DNA from: Mixta gaviniae
Lineage (GTDB): Bacteria > Pseudomonadota > Gammaproteobacteria > Enterobacterales > Enterobacteriaceae
Reading direction: 5' to 3'
Assembly (NCBI RefSeq): GCF_002953195.1
Contig: NZ_CP026377.1
Span: 1,426,001-1,490,000, forward strand
DNA: 64,000 nt
This document shows, in pieces, positions 19,265 through 30,630 of this stretch (position 1 is the stretch's first letter; each line of letters starts with the position of its first letter). The notes under the pieces are model-generated. The model was given only the letters and a program-made list of their open reading frames with translations, was not told the DNA's origin and did not search any database. The translations under genes and the position numbers were made by a program.

Positions 19265-22072
19265 ATGCAGAACAGCGCAATGAAGCCCTGGCTTGACTCT
19301 TCCTGGCTGGCCGGCGCGAACCAATCTTACATAGAGCAGCTCTATGAGGATTTTCTCACCGATCCTGACTCTGTTGATGCTGTGTGGCGCGACATGTTCC
19401 AGCAGCTTCCCGGCACCGGGCTCAGGCCTGAGCAGTTCCACTCCTCAACGCGCGACTATTTCCGTCGCCTGGCGAAAGATACCTCACGCTATGCCGCCTC
19501 CGTTGGCGATCCCGATGCCAATGCCAAACAGGTTAAAGTCCTGCAGTTAATCAACGCTTACCGTTTCCGCGGCCATCAGCACGCCAGCCTCGATCCGCTG
19601 GGACTGTGGCAGCAGGAGCAGGTGTCGGATCTCGATCCCGCGTTTCATGGCCTGAGCGAGGCGGACTATCAGGAAACCTTCAACGTCGGCTCCTTTGCTA
19701 TCGGCAAAGATCGCCTGCAGCTCGGCGAGCTGATTAACGCGCTGAAGCAGACCTACTGCGGCCCGATCGGCGCGGAATATATGCATATCACCAATACGGA
19801 AGAGAAGCGTTGGATCCAGCAGCGCATCGAATCGGTAGTGGGTCACGCGGCCTTCAGCAGCGAAGAGAAAAAAGGCTTCCTGAAAGAGCTGACCGCAGCG
19901 GAAGGCCTGGAGCGCTATCTGGGGGCGAAATTCCCTGGCGCGAAACGCTTCTCGCTGGAAGGCGGCGACGCGCTGGTGCCGATGCTGCGCGAGATGATCC
20001 GTCACGCCGGCAAAAATGGCACCCGCGAAGTGGTGCTGGGTATGGCGCACCGCGGCCGTCTGAACGTGCTGATCAACGTGCTGGGCAAAAAGCCGCAGGA
20101 TCTGTTCGACGAATTCGCCGGCAAGCATAAAGAGCATCTCGGCACCGGCGACGTGAAATACCATATGGGCTTCTCCTCCGACGTGGAGACCGAAGGCGGT
20201 ATGGTTCACCTGGCGCTGGCGTTTAACCCGTCGCACCTCGAGATCGTCAGCCCGGTAGTGATGGGCTCGGTGCGCGCGCGTCTCGATCGTCTGGATGAGC
20301 CGGTCAGCAACAAAGTGCTGCCGATCACCATTCACGGCGATGCGGCGGTGATCGGTCAGGGCGTGGTGCAGGAAACCCTGAACATGTCTCAGGCGCGCGG
20401 CTACGAAGTGGGCGGTACAGTGCGTATCGTGATCAACAACCAGATCGGCTTTACCACTTCCAACCCGAAAGATGCCCGCTCTACGCAATACTGCACCGAT
20501 ATCGGCAAAATGGTGCAGTCGCCGATTTTCCACGTCAACGCTGACGACCCGGAAGCGGTGGCCTTCGTGACCCGACTGGCGCTCGATTTCCGCAACACCT
20601 TCAAGCGCGACGTCTTTATCGATCTGGTTTGCTATCGCCGCCACGGCCATAACGAAGCGGACGAGCCGAGCGCCACGCAGCCGGTGATGTACCAGAAAAT
20701 CAAAAAGCATCCGACGCCGCGTAAAATTTACGCCGATCGTCTGGAAGCGGAGCAGGTGATCAACCTGGAAGACGCTACCGAGATGGTCAACCTTTACCGC
20801 GATGCGCTCGACGCGGGCGAATGCGTGGTGCCGGAATGGCGTCCGATGAGCCTGCACTCTTTCACCTGGTCGCCTTACCTCAACCACGAGTGGGATGAGA
20901 GCTACCCGGAGAAAGTGGATTTCAAACGTCTGCAGGAACTGGCAAAACGCATCAGCCAGGTACCGGATTCGGTGGAAGTGCAGTCGCGCGTCGCGAAGAT
21001 TTACAACGACCGTGCCGAAATGGCGGCGGGCAACAAGCTGTTCGACTGGGGCGCTGCGGAAAACCTGGCCTACGCCACGCTGGTGGATGAAGGCATTCCG
21101 GTGCGTATCTCCGGTGAAGACTCCGGTCGCGGCACCTTCTTCCATCGTCATGCGGTGGTCCATAATCAGGCGAACGGCTCAACCTATACGCCGCTGCAGC
21201 ACATCCATAACGGCCAGGGCCAGTTCCGCGTCTGGGACTCGGTGCTGTCGGAAGAGGCGGTGCTGGCGTTTGAGTATGGCTACGCTACCGCGGAGCCGCG
21301 CACCCTGACCATCTGGGAAGCGCAGTTCGGCGACTTCGCCAACGGCGCGCAGGTGGTGATTGACCAGTTCATTAGCTCCGGCGAGCAGAAATGGGGCCGG
21401 ATGTGCGGCCTGGTGATGCTGCTGCCGCACGGCTACGAAGGGCAGGGCCCGGAACACTCCTCGGCGCGTCTGGAACGTTATCTCCAGCTCTGCGCAGAAC
21501 AGAATATGCAGGTGTGCGTCCCGTCTACGCCGGCGCAGGTTTACCACATGCTGCGCCGTCAGGCGCTGCGCGGTATGCGTCGTCCGTTGGTGGTGATGTC
21601 GCCGAAATCGCTGCTGCGTCATCCGCTGGCGGTCTCATCGCTGGATGAGCTGGCGAACGGCAGCTTCCAGCCTGCTATCGGCGAAGTCGACGACCTCGAT
21701 CCGAAAGCGGTGAAACGCGTGGTGCTGTGCGCCGGCAAGGTCTACTACGATCTGCTGGAGCAGCGCCGCAAAAATGAACAAAACGATGTCGCAATCGTGC
21801 GTATCGAGCAGCTCTATCCGTTCCCGCATAAAGCGGTACAGGAAGCGCTGCAGCCTTACGCGCACGTGCATGATTTCGTCTGGTGTCAGGAGGAGCCGCT
21901 GAATCAGGGCGCCTGGTATTGCAGCCAGCACCACTTCCGCGAAGTGGTTCCTTTTGGTGCTTCTTTACGTTATGCCGGTCGTCCGGCTTCCGCTTCACCT
22001 GCTGTAGGTTACATGTCTGTACACCTGAAACAGCAGCAAGACCTGGTTAATGACGCGCTGAACGTTGATTAA
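19265..22072 (+). CDS. sucA: 2-oxoglutarate dehydrogenase E1
   Basis: Thiamine-diphosphate-dependent E1 of the 2-oxoglutarate dehydrogenase complex, which decarboxylates 2-oxoglutarate and succinylates the lipoyl group of SucB. The 935-residue protein has the N-terminal SWLAGANQSYIEQLYEDFL segment that binds the E2 core, the substrate-site stretch GMAHRGRLNVLINVLGK, and the ThDP fold with IHGDAAVIGQGVVQETLN. CYRRHGHNEADEPS is also conserved. It is co-oriented with sucB after 13 bp. Confidence 0.98.
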   Translation: MQNSAMKPWLDSSWLAGANQSYIEQLYEDFLTDPDSVDAVWRDMFQQLPGTGLRPEQFHSSTRDYFRRLAKDTSRYAASVGDPDANAKQVKVLQLINAYRFRGHQHASLDPLGLWQQEQVSDLDPAFHGLSEADYQETFNVGSFAIGKDRLQLGELINALKQTYCGPIGAEYMHITNTEEKRWIQQRIESVVGHAAFSSEEKKGFLKELTAAEGLERYLGAKFPGAKRFSLEGGDALVPMLREMIRHAGKNGTREVVLGMAHRGRLNVLINVLGKKPQDLFDEFAGKHKEHLGTGDVKYHMGFSSDVETEGGMVHLALAFNPSHLEIVSPVVMGSVRARLDRLDEPVSNKVLPITIHGDAAVIGQGVVQETLNMSQARGYEVGGTVRIVINNQIGFTTSNPKDARSTQYCTDIGKMVQSPIFHVNADDPEAVAFVTRLALDFRNTFKRDVFIDLVCYRRHGHNEADEPSATQPVMYQKIKKHPTPRKIYADRLEAEQVINLEDATEMVNLYRDALDAGECVVPEWRPMSLHSFTWSPYLNHEWDESYPEKVDFKRLQELAKRISQVPDSVEVQSRVAKIYNDRAEMAAGNKLFDWGAAENLAYATLVDEGIPVRISGEDSGRGTFFHRHAVVHNQANGSTYTPLQHIHNGQGQFRVWDSVLSEEAVLAFEYGYATAEPRTLTIWEAQFGDFANGAQVVIDQFISSGEQKWGRMCGLVMLLPHGYEGQGPEHSSARLERYLQLCAEQNMQVCVPSTPAQVYHMLRRQALRGMRRPLVVMSPKSLLRHPLAVSSLDELANGSFQPAIGEVDDLDPKAVKRVVLCAGKVYYDLLEQRRKNEQNDVAIVRIEQLYPFPHKAVQEALQPYAHVHDFVWCQEEPLNQGAWYCSQHHFREVVPFGASLRYAGRPASASPAVGYMSVHLKQQQDLVNDALNVD

Positions 22073-22085
22073 ATAAGGAAAGATA

Positions 22086-23300
22086 ATGAGTAGCGTAGAT
22101 ATTCTCGTTCCCGACCTGCCTGAATCTGTTGCTGATGCCACTGTAGCAACCTGGCATAAGAAACCGGGCGATGCGGTAAGCCGCGATGAAGTGCTGGTTG
22201 AAATCGAAACGGATAAAGTCGTTCTGGAAGTGCCTGCTTCTGCGGACGGCGTGCTGGAAGCTGTACTGGAAGATGAAGGCGCCACCGTGACCTCGCGTCA
22301 GATTCTGGGCCGCCTGAAAGAAGGCAACAGCGGCGGCAAAGAGACCGCCGCCAAAGCGGAAAGCAATGAATCCACGCCGGCGCAGCGTCAATCCGCGTCG
22401 CTGGAAGAAGAGAGCAATGACGCACTGAGCCCGGCGATCCGTCGTCTGATCGCGGAACATAGCCTGGACGCGGCAGCCATCAAAGGCACCGGCGTCGGCG
22501 GCCGTATCACGCGTGAAGATGTGGAAAAACATCTGAAACAGCAGCCGGCCGCAGCGAAAGCGGAGCCGAAACAGGAAGCCGCGCCGCAGCCGCTGGTAGG
22601 CCGCAGCGAGAAACGCGTCCCGATGACGCGTCTGCGCAAACGCGTCGCCGAACGTCTGCTGGAAGCGAAGAACAGCACCGCGATGCTGACCACCTTCAAC
22701 GAAGTGAACATGAAGCCGATTATGGATCTGCGCAAGCAGTACGGCGATGCCTTCGAGAAGCGTCACGGCGTGCGTCTGGGCTTTATGTCCTTCTATATCA
22801 AGGCAGTAGTAGAAGCGCTGAAGCGTTATCCGGAAGTGAACGCCTCGATCGACGGCGACGACGTGGTTTATCACAACTACTTCGATGTCAGCATCGCCGT
22901 TTCCACACCGCGCGGCCTGGTGACGCCGGTACTGCGCGATGTCGATACGCTGAGCATGGCGGATATCGAGAAGAAAATTAAAGAGCTGGCGGTGAAAGGC
23001 CGTGACGGCAAGCTGACGGTTGAAGAGCTGACCGGCGGCAACTTTACCATCACCAACGGCGGCGTCTTCGGTTCGCTGATGTCCACGCCGATCATCAACC
23101 CGCCGCAGAGCGCCATTCTGGGCATGCACGCCATTAAAGATCGTCCGATGGCGGTCAATGGCCAGGTGGTGATCCTGCCGATGATGTATCTGGCGCTCTC
23201 TTACGATCACCGTTTGATCGATGGCCGCGAATCCGTGGGCTATCTGGTGGCGGTGAAAGAGATGCTGGAAGATCCGGCGCGCCTGCTGCTGGACGTTTAA
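22086..23300 (+). CDS. sucB: Dihydrolipoyl succinyltransferase E2
   Basis: Core of the 2-oxoglutarate dehydrogenase complex. The 404-residue protein has one lipoyl domain (about 1-80) with the lipoylated lysine in [11 protein letters not shown]. Next comes the peripheral-subunit-binding domain (about 115-150, [15 protein letters not shown]). The acyltransferase core ends with the catalytic [16 protein letters not shown]. An Ala/Gln/Lys-rich linker joins the domains. Confidence 0.98.
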   Translation: MSSVDILVPDLPESVADATVATWHKKPGDAVSRDEVLVEIETDKVVLEVPASADGVLEAVLEDEGATVTSRQILGRLKEGNSGGKETAAKAESNESTPAQRQSASLEEESNDALSPAIRRLIAEHSLDAAAIKGTGVGGRITREDVEKHLKQQPAAAKAEPKQEAAPQPLVGRSEKRVPMTRLRKRVAERLLEAKNSTAMLTTFNEVNMKPIMDLRKQYGDAFEKRHGVRLGFMSFYIKAVVEALKRYPEVNASIDGDDVVYHNYFDVSIAVSTPRGLVTPVLRDVDTLSMADIEKKIKELAVKGRDGKLTVEELTGGNFTITNGGVFGSLMSTPIINPPQSAILGMHAIKDRPMAVNGQVVILPMMYLALSYDHRLIDGRESVGYLVAVKEMLEDPARLLLDV

Positions 23301-23368
23301 TCTTGCCGGGCGCGGTGATGCCGCGCCCAACGTTATTAATCTTTTCAGACCTGAATGGATAGAACATC

Positions 23369-24535
23369 ATGAACTTACACGAGTACCAGGCGAAACAGCT
23401 GTTTGCACGGTATGGCTTACCGGCACCCACCGGCTACGCCTGCACTACGCCACGCGAAGCGGAAGAAGCGGCCTCTAAAATCGGCGCAGGCCCGTGGGTA
23501 GTTAAATGTCAGGTTCATGCCGGCGGCCGCGGTAAAGCGGGCGGTGTGAAAGTGGTTAAGAGCAAAGAAGAGATCCGTACCTTCGCGGAGAACTGGCTGG
23601 GTAAACGTCTGGTCACTTACCAAACGGATGCGGAAGGGCAGCCGGTAAACCAGATTCTGGTGGAAGCGGCGACCGATATCGATCAGGAGCTGTATCTGGG
23701 CGCGGTTGTTGACCGCAGCACGCGTCGCGTGGTGTTTATGGCCTCTACCGAAGGCGGCGTTGAGATTGAGAAAGTGGCGGAAGAGACCCCGCACCTGATC
23801 CATAAAATGGCGCTTGATCCGCTGACTGGCCCGCAGCCTTATCAGGGCCGTGAGCTGGCGTTCAAGCTGGGCCTGACCGGCAAGCAGGTGAACCAGTTCA
23901 CCAAAATCTTTATGGGCCTCGCTACTCTGTTCCTGGAGCGCGACCTGGCGCTGGTGGAGATCAACCCGCTGGTGATCACCAAACAGGGCGACCTGATCTG
24001 CCTGGATGGCAAACTGGGTGCCGACGGCAACGCCATGTTCCGTCAGCCGGAGCTGCGCGAAATGCGTGACCCGAGCCAGGAAGATCCGCGCGAAGCGCAC
24101 GCGACGCAGTGGGAACTGAACTACGTTGCGCTGGAAGGCAACATCGGTTGTATGGTGAACGGCGCCGGTCTGGCGATGGGCACCATGGACATCGTGAAGC
24201 ATCACGGCGGCCAGCCGGCTAACTTCCTTGACGTGGGCGGCGGCGCGACCAAAGAGCGCGTAACCGAAGCGTTTAAAATCATCCTCTCTGACGACGCGGT
24301 AAAAGCGGTATTCGTTAACATTTTCGGCGGCATCGTACGCTGCGACCTGATTGCCGATGGCATCATCGGCGCAGTAGCCGAAGTGGGCGTCAACGTACCG
24401 GTCGTGGTACGTCTTGAAGGGAACAACGCTGAGCTGGGCGCACAGAAACTGGCGGACAGCGGACTGAACATTATTGCGGCAACCAGCCTGACCGACGCGG
24501 CCCAACGCGTTGTTGCCGCAGCGGAGGGTAAATAA
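23369..24535 (+). CDS. sucC: Succinyl-CoA synthetase beta subunit
   Basis: ATP-grasp subunit of succinyl-CoA synthetase (388 residues, the E. coli length). The start [18 protein letters not shown], the nucleotide-binding [15 protein letters not shown] and the C-terminal [17 protein letters not shown] are family signatures. The stop codon overlaps the sucD start by one base. It makes one ATP (or GTP) per turn of the TCA cycle. Confidence 0.98.
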   Translation: MNLHEYQAKQLFARYGLPAPTGYACTTPREAEEAASKIGAGPWVVKCQVHAGGRGKAGGVKVVKSKEEIRTFAENWLGKRLVTYQTDAEGQPVNQILVEAATDIDQELYLGAVVDRSTRRVVFMASTEGGVEIEKVAEETPHLIHKMALDPLTGPQPYQGRELAFKLGLTGKQVNQFTKIFMGLATLFLERDLALVEINPLVITKQGDLICLDGKLGADGNAMFRQPELREMRDPSQEDPREAHATQWELNYVALEGNIGCMVNGAGLAMGTMDIVKHHGGQPANFLDVGGGATKERVTEAFKIILSDDAVKAVFVNIFGGIVRCDLIADGIIGAVAEVGVNVPVVVRLEGNNAELGAQKLADSGLNIIAATSLTDAAQRVVAAAEGK

Positions 24536-25410
24536 TGTCCATTTTGATCGACAAAAACACCAAAGTTATCTGCCAGGGTTTCACCGGCGGCCAGGGTACA
24601 TTCCACTCTGAGCAGGCGCTGGCCTATGGTACGCAGCTGGTTGGCGGCGTGACGCCAGGCAAAGGCGGCACCACCCATCTCGGCCTGCCGGTATTCAACA
24701 CCGTGCGCGAAGCGGTAGAAGCGACCGGTGCGACCGCCTCTGTGATCTACGTTCCGGCGCCGTTCTGCAAAGATGGCATCCTGGAAGCGATCGACGCGGG
24801 CATTAAATTAATCATCACCATCACCGAAGGCATCCCGACACTGGATATGCTGACAGTGAAAGTGAAGCTGGACGAAGCGGGCGTACGTATGATCGGCCCG
24901 AACTGCCCGGGCGTGATCACGCCGGGCGAATGCAAAATCGGCATCATGCCGGGTCACATTCATCAGCCGGGCCGCATCGGCATCGTTTCCCGCTCCGGCA
25001 CGCTGACCTATGAAGCTGTGAAGCAGACCACCGACATCGGCTACGGCCAGTCCACCTGCGTGGGTATCGGCGGCGACCCGATTCCGGGCTCCAACTTCAT
25101 CGATATCCTGGAGATGTTCCAGAATGACCCGCAGACGGAAGCGATCGTGATGATCGGTGAAATCGGCGGCAGCGCCGAAGAAGAAGCAGCGGCCTTCATC
25201 AAGGAACATGTGACCAAACCGGTTGTGGGCTACATTGCCGGCGTAACCGCGCCGAAAGGCAAGCGTATGGGCCACGCCGGCGCCATCATCGCAGGCGGTA
25301 AAGGCACGGCGGATGAGAAATTCGCTGCGCTGGAAGCGGCCGGCGTGAAAACCGTTCGTAGCCTGGCAGACATTGGCGACGCCGTAAAAGCTGTTCTCCC
25401 TCTGAAATAA
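24535..25410 (+). CDS. sucD: Succinyl-CoA synthetase alpha subunit
   Basis: CoA-binding subunit carrying the phosphohistidine in [21 protein letters not shown]. The N-terminal [17 protein letters not shown] and the CoA-site [19 protein letters not shown] are conserved. At 291 residues it is two longer than the E. coli protein. Last gene of the sdh-suc operon, followed by a strong terminator. Confidence 0.98.
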   Translation: MSILIDKNTKVICQGFTGGQGTFHSEQALAYGTQLVGGVTPGKGGTTHLGLPVFNTVREAVEATGATASVIYVPAPFCKDGILEAIDAGIKLIITITEGIPTLDMLTVKVKLDEAGVRMIGPNCPGVITPGECKIGIMPGHIHQPGRIGIVSRSGTLTYEAVKQTTDIGYGQSTCVGIGGDPIPGSNFIDILEMFQNDPQTEAIVMIGEIGGSAEEEAAAFIKEHVTKPVVGYIAGVTAPKGKRMGHAGAIIAGGKGTADEKFAALEAAGVKTVRSLADIGDAVKAVLPLK

Positions 25411-25460
25411 TCCGTGTCGGATGATTGAATCTTCAGGCCACCTTCGGGTGGCCTTTTTTA
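25411..25460 (+). ncRNA. Candidate SdhX-like sRNA from the sucD 3' end
   Basis: In E. coli and Salmonella the 3' untranslated region of the sdhCDAB-sucABCD transcript is processed into the Hfq-dependent sRNA SdhX (RybD), which ends at the operon terminator. The same position here has a 24-base leader after the sucD stop and a strong U-tailed hairpin, the layout Hfq-bound 3' sRNAs need. I cannot align the seed from memory, so this is a positional inference. Confidence 0.4.
25435..25459 (+). terminator. Terminator of the sdh-suc operon
   Basis: Stem aggccacc/ggtggcct (25435-25442 and 25447-25454) with UUCG tetraloop followed by six T. A classic strong intrinsic terminator 25 bases after sucD. 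Confidence 0.95.
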
Positions 25461-26169
25461 TCTGTTTTTATTTCCCATGCGATAGCCTGATGTATACCGT
25501 CGCTTTGCGCCGCACAGGCGGCCTATATTGGGTTGCCACGGCGGTATCCGTTATTGCGCTCTGTTAATAAGAAAGTAATAACCGGTTTAATAAATGTAAA
25601 AATAAACGTTTTTATAAAGGGCGTGCAGGGCCATAAAATATTAATAAAAGCCACTGCTGTTCAGATTTTTTCTAAATCTATTTTACGCGCTTCAGGCGTG
25701 ATTCGCTGGGCGATTAACGGCTTCAAAGATTTAATTAAACAATTAAACAACAAATTGGTTACCTGTTATCTCATTAATTTATCTTCTTTTAACGAGGGGT
25801 AACGATTTTATAAGTCATTGAAACAGATGTATTTATATTTCTTTAGCGTTTTTTTAATTAAATTGCGCTATATCAACTTCGTCTTTATAACGCTTTTGTG
25901 GTAAATGCGAATCTGGATCAAAAAATATTTACCTCGTCACGCTAATTTCGCTTTACCGTATCGTTTGTAAGGGTATGATATTGCCGTCTCACTCTGGAAG
26001 TGCTTATTAACTTCAAATCAACCGCTGGCTGGCGGTCGGGATCGTTCGTCCGTTAACCAGTAATAAAAGCAGCTTTTTTTTAACAGCAATCAGCATGGCG
26101 CAATTTGTCCGCTGCGGCGGTGAATAAAGCCGTGTCTTAAATGCTTTCAGCGAAAAGCAAGGGGTTAAG
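25461..26169. other. AT-rich sucD-cydA intergenic region
   Basis: About 710 bp that is clearly more AT-rich than its surroundings. In E. coli the mngR-mngAB genes lie between sucD and cydA; they are absent here. An 89-codon open frame at 25533-25802 lacks a ribosome site, has an AT-driven composition and matches nothing I recognise, so it is not called. The right half should hold the cydA promoters, which in E. coli are multiple and controlled by ArcA and Fnr. TGGATCAA at 25914-25921 resembles one half of an Fnr site. Confidence 0.55.
25952..25979 (+). promoter_or_regulatory. Candidate cydA promoter
   Basis: TTTACC (25952-25957) and TATGAT (25974-25979) are separated by 16 bases and lie about 190 bp ahead of cydA. 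The element follows an AT-rich tract suited to ArcA/Fnr control, but other promoters are likely in the same region. Confidence 0.4.
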
Positions 26170-27738
26170 ATGTTTGATATCGTCGAACTGTCGCGTTTAC
26201 AGTTTGCCCTGACGGCGATGTACCATTTCCTGTTCGTACCGTTAACGCTGGGTATGGCGTTTCTGTTGGCGATCATGGAAACCGTCTACGTTCTGTCGGG
26301 TAAGCAAATCTACAAAGATATGACCAAATTCTGGGGCAAGTTGTTTGGCATCAACTTCGCGCTCGGGGTGGCAACGGGCCTGACCATGGAATTCCAGTTT
26401 GGCACCAACTGGTCTTATTACTCTCACTACGTCGGCGATATCTTCGGCGCCCCGCTGGCGATCGAAGGCCTGATGGCCTTTTTCCTTGAATCCACCTTTG
26501 TCGGCCTCTTTTTCTTCGGCTGGGATCGGCTGGGCAAAGTGCAGCACATGGCCGTGACCTGGCTGGTGGCGCTTGGCTCCAACCTCTCCGCGCTCTGGAT
26601 TCTGGTGGCTAACGGCTGGATGCAGAACCCGGTCGCCTCGGAGTTTAACTTCGAAACCATGCGTATGGAGATGGTGAGTTTCTCTGAACTGGTGCTTAAC
26701 CCGGTGGCGCAGGTGAAATTCGTGCATACCGTTGCGGCGGGCTATACCACCGGCGCCATGTTTATTCTCGGCATCAGCGCTTACTACCTGCTGCGCGGCC
26801 GCGATCTCGCTTTCGCGAAACGCTCTTTCGCCATCGCCGCCAGCTTCGGCATGGCGGCGGTGCTGTCGGTGATCGTGCTGGGCGATGAGTCCGGCTACGA
26901 GATGGGCGACGTGCAGAAAACCAAGCTGGCGGCGATTGAAGCGGAGTGGGAAACCCAGCCTGCGCCGGCCGCCTTTACCCTGTTCGGCCTGCCGAATCAG
27001 CTGACGCAGGAGAACGGCTACGCGATTCAAATCCCTTATCTGCTGGGCCTGATCGCCACCCGCTCGGTGGATAAGCCGGTAACCGGCCTGAAAGATCTGA
27101 TGACGCAGCATGAAGTGCGCATCCGCAACGGCATGAAAGCCTACCACCTGCTGGAAGAGCTGCGCGCTGGCAACAGCGATCCGGCGATACGCGAGGCGTT
27201 CAACGGCCATAAACAGGATCTCGGTTACGGCCTGCTGCTGAAACGCTATACCCCGAACGTCACTGACGCCACGGAAGCGCAGATCAAGCAGGCGACGCAG
27301 GACTCTATCCCGCATGTTGCGCCGCTCTACTTCTCTTTCCGCATCATGGTCCTGGCCGGCGTTCTGATGCTGGGCATCATTGGTCTCTCTTTCTGGAGCG
27401 TGATCCGCAACCGCATCGGCAAAAACCGCTGGCTGCTGAAAGCAGCGCTGTACGGTATTCCGCTGCCGTGGATCGCCGTAGAAGCGGGCTGGTTCGTGGC
27501 GGAATATGGCCGTCAGCCCTGGGCGATTGGCGAAGTGCTGCCGACGGCGGTGGCGAACTCGACGCTAACGGTCGGCGATCTGCTGTTCTCGATGGGGCTG
27601 ATCTGCGGGCTCTACACACTCTTCCTGGTGGTAGAGATGTACCTGATGTTCAAGTTCGCCCGCTTGGGCCCAAGCAGCCTGAAAACCGGACGCTATCACT
27701 ATGAGCAGTCCACTATCGCTTCGCAGCCGGTGCAGTAA
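26170..27738 (+). CDS. cydA: Cytochrome bd-I ubiquinol oxidase subunit I
   Basis: Quinol-oxidising subunit of the high-affinity, proton-pump-free bd oxidase. The 522-residue polytopic protein has His19 (haem b595 ligand) in [11 protein letters not shown] and a His in [10 protein letters not shown] (haem b558 ligand). [19 protein letters not shown] is the proton-path segment, and a long periplasmic Q-loop is present (about 250-380, [21 protein letters not shown]). Start with GGGGTTAAG upstream. Followed after 11 bp by cydB. Confidence 0.98.
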   Translation: MFDIVELSRLQFALTAMYHFLFVPLTLGMAFLLAIMETVYVLSGKQIYKDMTKFWGKLFGINFALGVATGLTMEFQFGTNWSYYSHYVGDIFGAPLAIEGLMAFFLESTFVGLFFFGWDRLGKVQHMAVTWLVALGSNLSALWILVANGWMQNPVASEFNFETMRMEMVSFSELVLNPVAQVKFVHTVAAGYTTGAMFILGISAYYLLRGRDLAFAKRSFAIAASFGMAAVLSVIVLGDESGYEMGDVQKTKLAAIEAEWETQPAPAAFTLFGLPNQLTQENGYAIQIPYLLGLIATRSVDKPVTGLKDLMTQHEVRIRNGMKAYHLLEELRAGNSDPAIREAFNGHKQDLGYGLLLKRYTPNVTDATEAQIKQATQDSIPHVAPLYFSFRIMVLAGVLMLGIIGLSFWSVIRNRIGKNRWLLKAALYGIPLPWIAVEAGWFVAEYGRQPWAIGEVLPTAVANSTLTVGDLLFSMGLICGLYTLFLVVEMYLMFKFARLGPSSLKTGRYHYEQSTIASQPVQ

Positions 27739-27749
27739 AGGAGCCAGCT

Positions 27750-28889
27750 ATGTTGGATTATGAAGTTGTACGTTTTATCTGGTGGCTGCTGATCGGCGTA
27801 TTGCTGATTGGCTTCGCGGTCGCCGACGGGTTTGATATGGGCGTCGGCATGCTGTCGCGCATTCTCGGACGCACCGATACCGAGCGCCGCATTATGATTA
27901 ACAGCATCGCGCCGCACTGGGACGGTAACCAGGTGTGGCTGATCACCGCTGGCGGCGCGCTGTTCGCCGCCTGGCCGATGGTCTACGCGGCCGCGTTCTC
28001 CGGTTTCTATGTGGCGATGATTCTGGTACTGGCTTCGCTCTTCTTCCGTCCGGTCGGCTTTGACTACCGTTCCAAGATTGAGGATATGCGCTGGCGCAAG
28101 CTGTGGGACTGGGGCATTTTCGTCGGCAGTTTCGTACCGCCGCTGGTGATCGGCGTGGCGTTTGGCAACCTGCTGCAGGGCGTGCCTTTCCATGCCGACG
28201 CCTATCTGCGCCTTTACTACACCGGTAATTTTTTCCAGCTGCTGAACCCGTTCGGCCTGCTGGCAGGCATCGTCAGCCTGACGATGATCCTGACGCAGGG
28301 CGCCACTTATCTGCAGATGCGCACCGCCGGCGAGCTGTCTCTGCGCGCGCGCGCGGCGGCGCAAATCAGCGCGCTGGTGATGCTGGCGGCGTTCGCGCTG
28401 GCGGGCGTCTGGGTGATGTATGGCATCGATGGCTATGTGGTGACCAGCGCTATCGATCGCGCTGCGGCCTCCAATCCGTTAAATAAAGAGGTTGCACGCG
28501 AAGCGGGCGCCTGGCTGCTTAACTTTAACCGCTATCCGCTACTGTGGCTGATCCCGGCGCTGGGCCTGCTGTTCCCGCTGTTAACGGCGCTCTGCTCGCG
28601 GATGAAGAAGGGCGCCTGGGCGTTCCTGTTCTCTTCGCTGACGCTGGCCTGCGTCATTCTTACCGCCGGAGTGGCGATGTTCCCCTTCATTATGCCCTCC
28701 AGCACGCAGCCGAACATGAGCCTGACGCTGTGGGACGCCACCTCAAGCCTGATGACGCTGAAGCTGATGCTCTATGTGGCGATGGTGTTCGTGCCGCTGA
28801 TTCTGATTTACACCAGCTGGTGCTACTACAAAATGTTTGGCCGCATCACCAAAGAACATATTGAAAGCAACACTCATTCACTCTATTAA
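27750..28889 (+). CDS. cydB: Cytochrome bd-I ubiquinol oxidase subunit II
   Basis: A 379-residue membrane subunit with eight or nine helices. Family signatures are IRFIWWLLIGVLLIGFAV-type helix 1 and GFDMGVGML, followed by APHWDGNQVWLITAGGALFAAWP. It stabilises the haem centres of CydA and forms the oxygen/proton channels. It lies between cydA and the tiny cydX gene in the usual cydABX order. Confidence 0.97.
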   Translation: MLDYEVVRFIWWLLIGVLLIGFAVADGFDMGVGMLSRILGRTDTERRIMINSIAPHWDGNQVWLITAGGALFAAWPMVYAAAFSGFYVAMILVLASLFFRPVGFDYRSKIEDMRWRKLWDWGIFVGSFVPPLVIGVAFGNLLQGVPFHADAYLRLYYTGNFFQLLNPFGLLAGIVSLTMILTQGATYLQMRTAGELSLRARAAAQISALVMLAAFALAGVWVMYGIDGYVVTSAIDRAAASNPLNKEVAREAGAWLLNFNRYPLLWLIPALGLLFPLLTALCSRMKKGAWAFLFSSLTLACVILTAGVAMFPFIMPSSTQPNMSLTLWDATSSLMTLKLMLYVAMVFVPLILIYTSWCYYKMFGRITKEHIESNTHSLY

Positions 28890-28904
28890 CGGAGGCGTTT
28901 AGCC

Positions 28905-29015
28905 ATGTGGTATTTTGCCTGGATTCTTGGAACGCTGCTCGCCTGCGCCTTTGGTATCATCACCGCGCTGGCGCTGGAGCATGTGGAAGAGACGGCGCAG
29001 CAGGATAAAGCCTGA
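28905..29015 (+). CDS. cydX: CydX, small subunit of cytochrome bd-I
   Basis: A 36-residue single-span membrane protein, MWYFAWILGTLLACAFG then ALALEHVEE, nearly the same as E. coli CydX over the first 28 residues. CydX is needed for stable, active bd oxidase. GGAG lies upstream of the ATG. Its TGA stop overlaps the ybgE ATG by one base. The gene is too short for most gene finders. Confidence 0.93.
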   Translation: MWYFAWILGTLLACAFGIITALALEHVEETAQQDKA

Positions 29016-29311
29016 TGCGTCAGCGGCTGCAACCGTTCTGTCACCTGATAGATAAGCGCCCGCTGCGGGCGCTTTCTCTGGCGCTGGCGCTGCTGCTGGC
29101 CGCCTGTCTGTTTTGGGATCCGACGCGTTTCGCCGCCCGCACCAGCCCGCTCAGCGTCTGGCAGGGGCTCCTGCTGATCTGGGCCACCTGCGCGGGCGTG
29201 GTACATGGCGTCGGCTTTCGTCCGCGCCGGCTGCGCTGGCGTTGCTGCTTCGCGCCGCTGCCTGCGCTGCTGGTACTGCTGTGGGGCGTCGGCTTCTTTT
29301 TCTTTGACTGA
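29015..29311 (+). CDS. ybgE: YbgE, cyd operon membrane protein
   Basis: A 98-residue protein with three hydrophobic segments (about 20-38, 48-66 and 77-97), ending in a Phe-rich tail. It is the conserved fourth gene after cydX and overlaps it by one base. In E. coli YbgE is part of the cyd operon with no defined essential function. The sequence is more diverged than its neighbours. Confidence 0.85.
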   Translation: MRQRLQPFCHLIDKRPLRALSLALALLLAACLFWDPTRFAARTSPLSVWQGLLLIWATCAGVVHGVGFRPRRLRWRCCFAPLPALLVLLWGVGFFFFD

Positions 29312-29529
29312 TTATTCGGGGCGGGCGCGTTGTCGTCCGGCCCCTGCTGACAGCGCAAAGCGACCTCAGCAAACCTCCGCTTTTTTCCGCCTTCCGTCAG
29401 GATATATTCCGAAAATTTTGTCAATAGTTTCCATTTGATAATTATTTTCTCCGCGCTTCGGCGACCCATTCCAAAGCCGATTGCACTTGCGTATAGTAGC
29501 AACGTTTAAAAGCATTACCGGGATGTAAA

Positions 29530-30617
<1,088 letters not shown>

Positions 30618-30630
30618 GCAGAGGTGACGT

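Noticed and set aside
19547..21163. 538-codon open frame on the minus strand opposite sucA
   Set aside because: It is the antisense shadow of sucA, produced by biased codon use in a GC-rich gene; the translation is rich in Arg/His/Gln with no domain, and there is no ribosome site.
22047..23330. 427-codon open frame on the minus strand opposite sucB, and a similar 362-codon frame opposite sucC
   Set aside because: Shadows of the highly conserved suc genes; composition is typical of antisense frames and no protein family is recognisable.
25533..25802. 89-codon open frame in the sucD-cydA gap
   Set aside because: AT-rich composition, no ribosome site and no similarity to any family I know; left as intergenic sequence.
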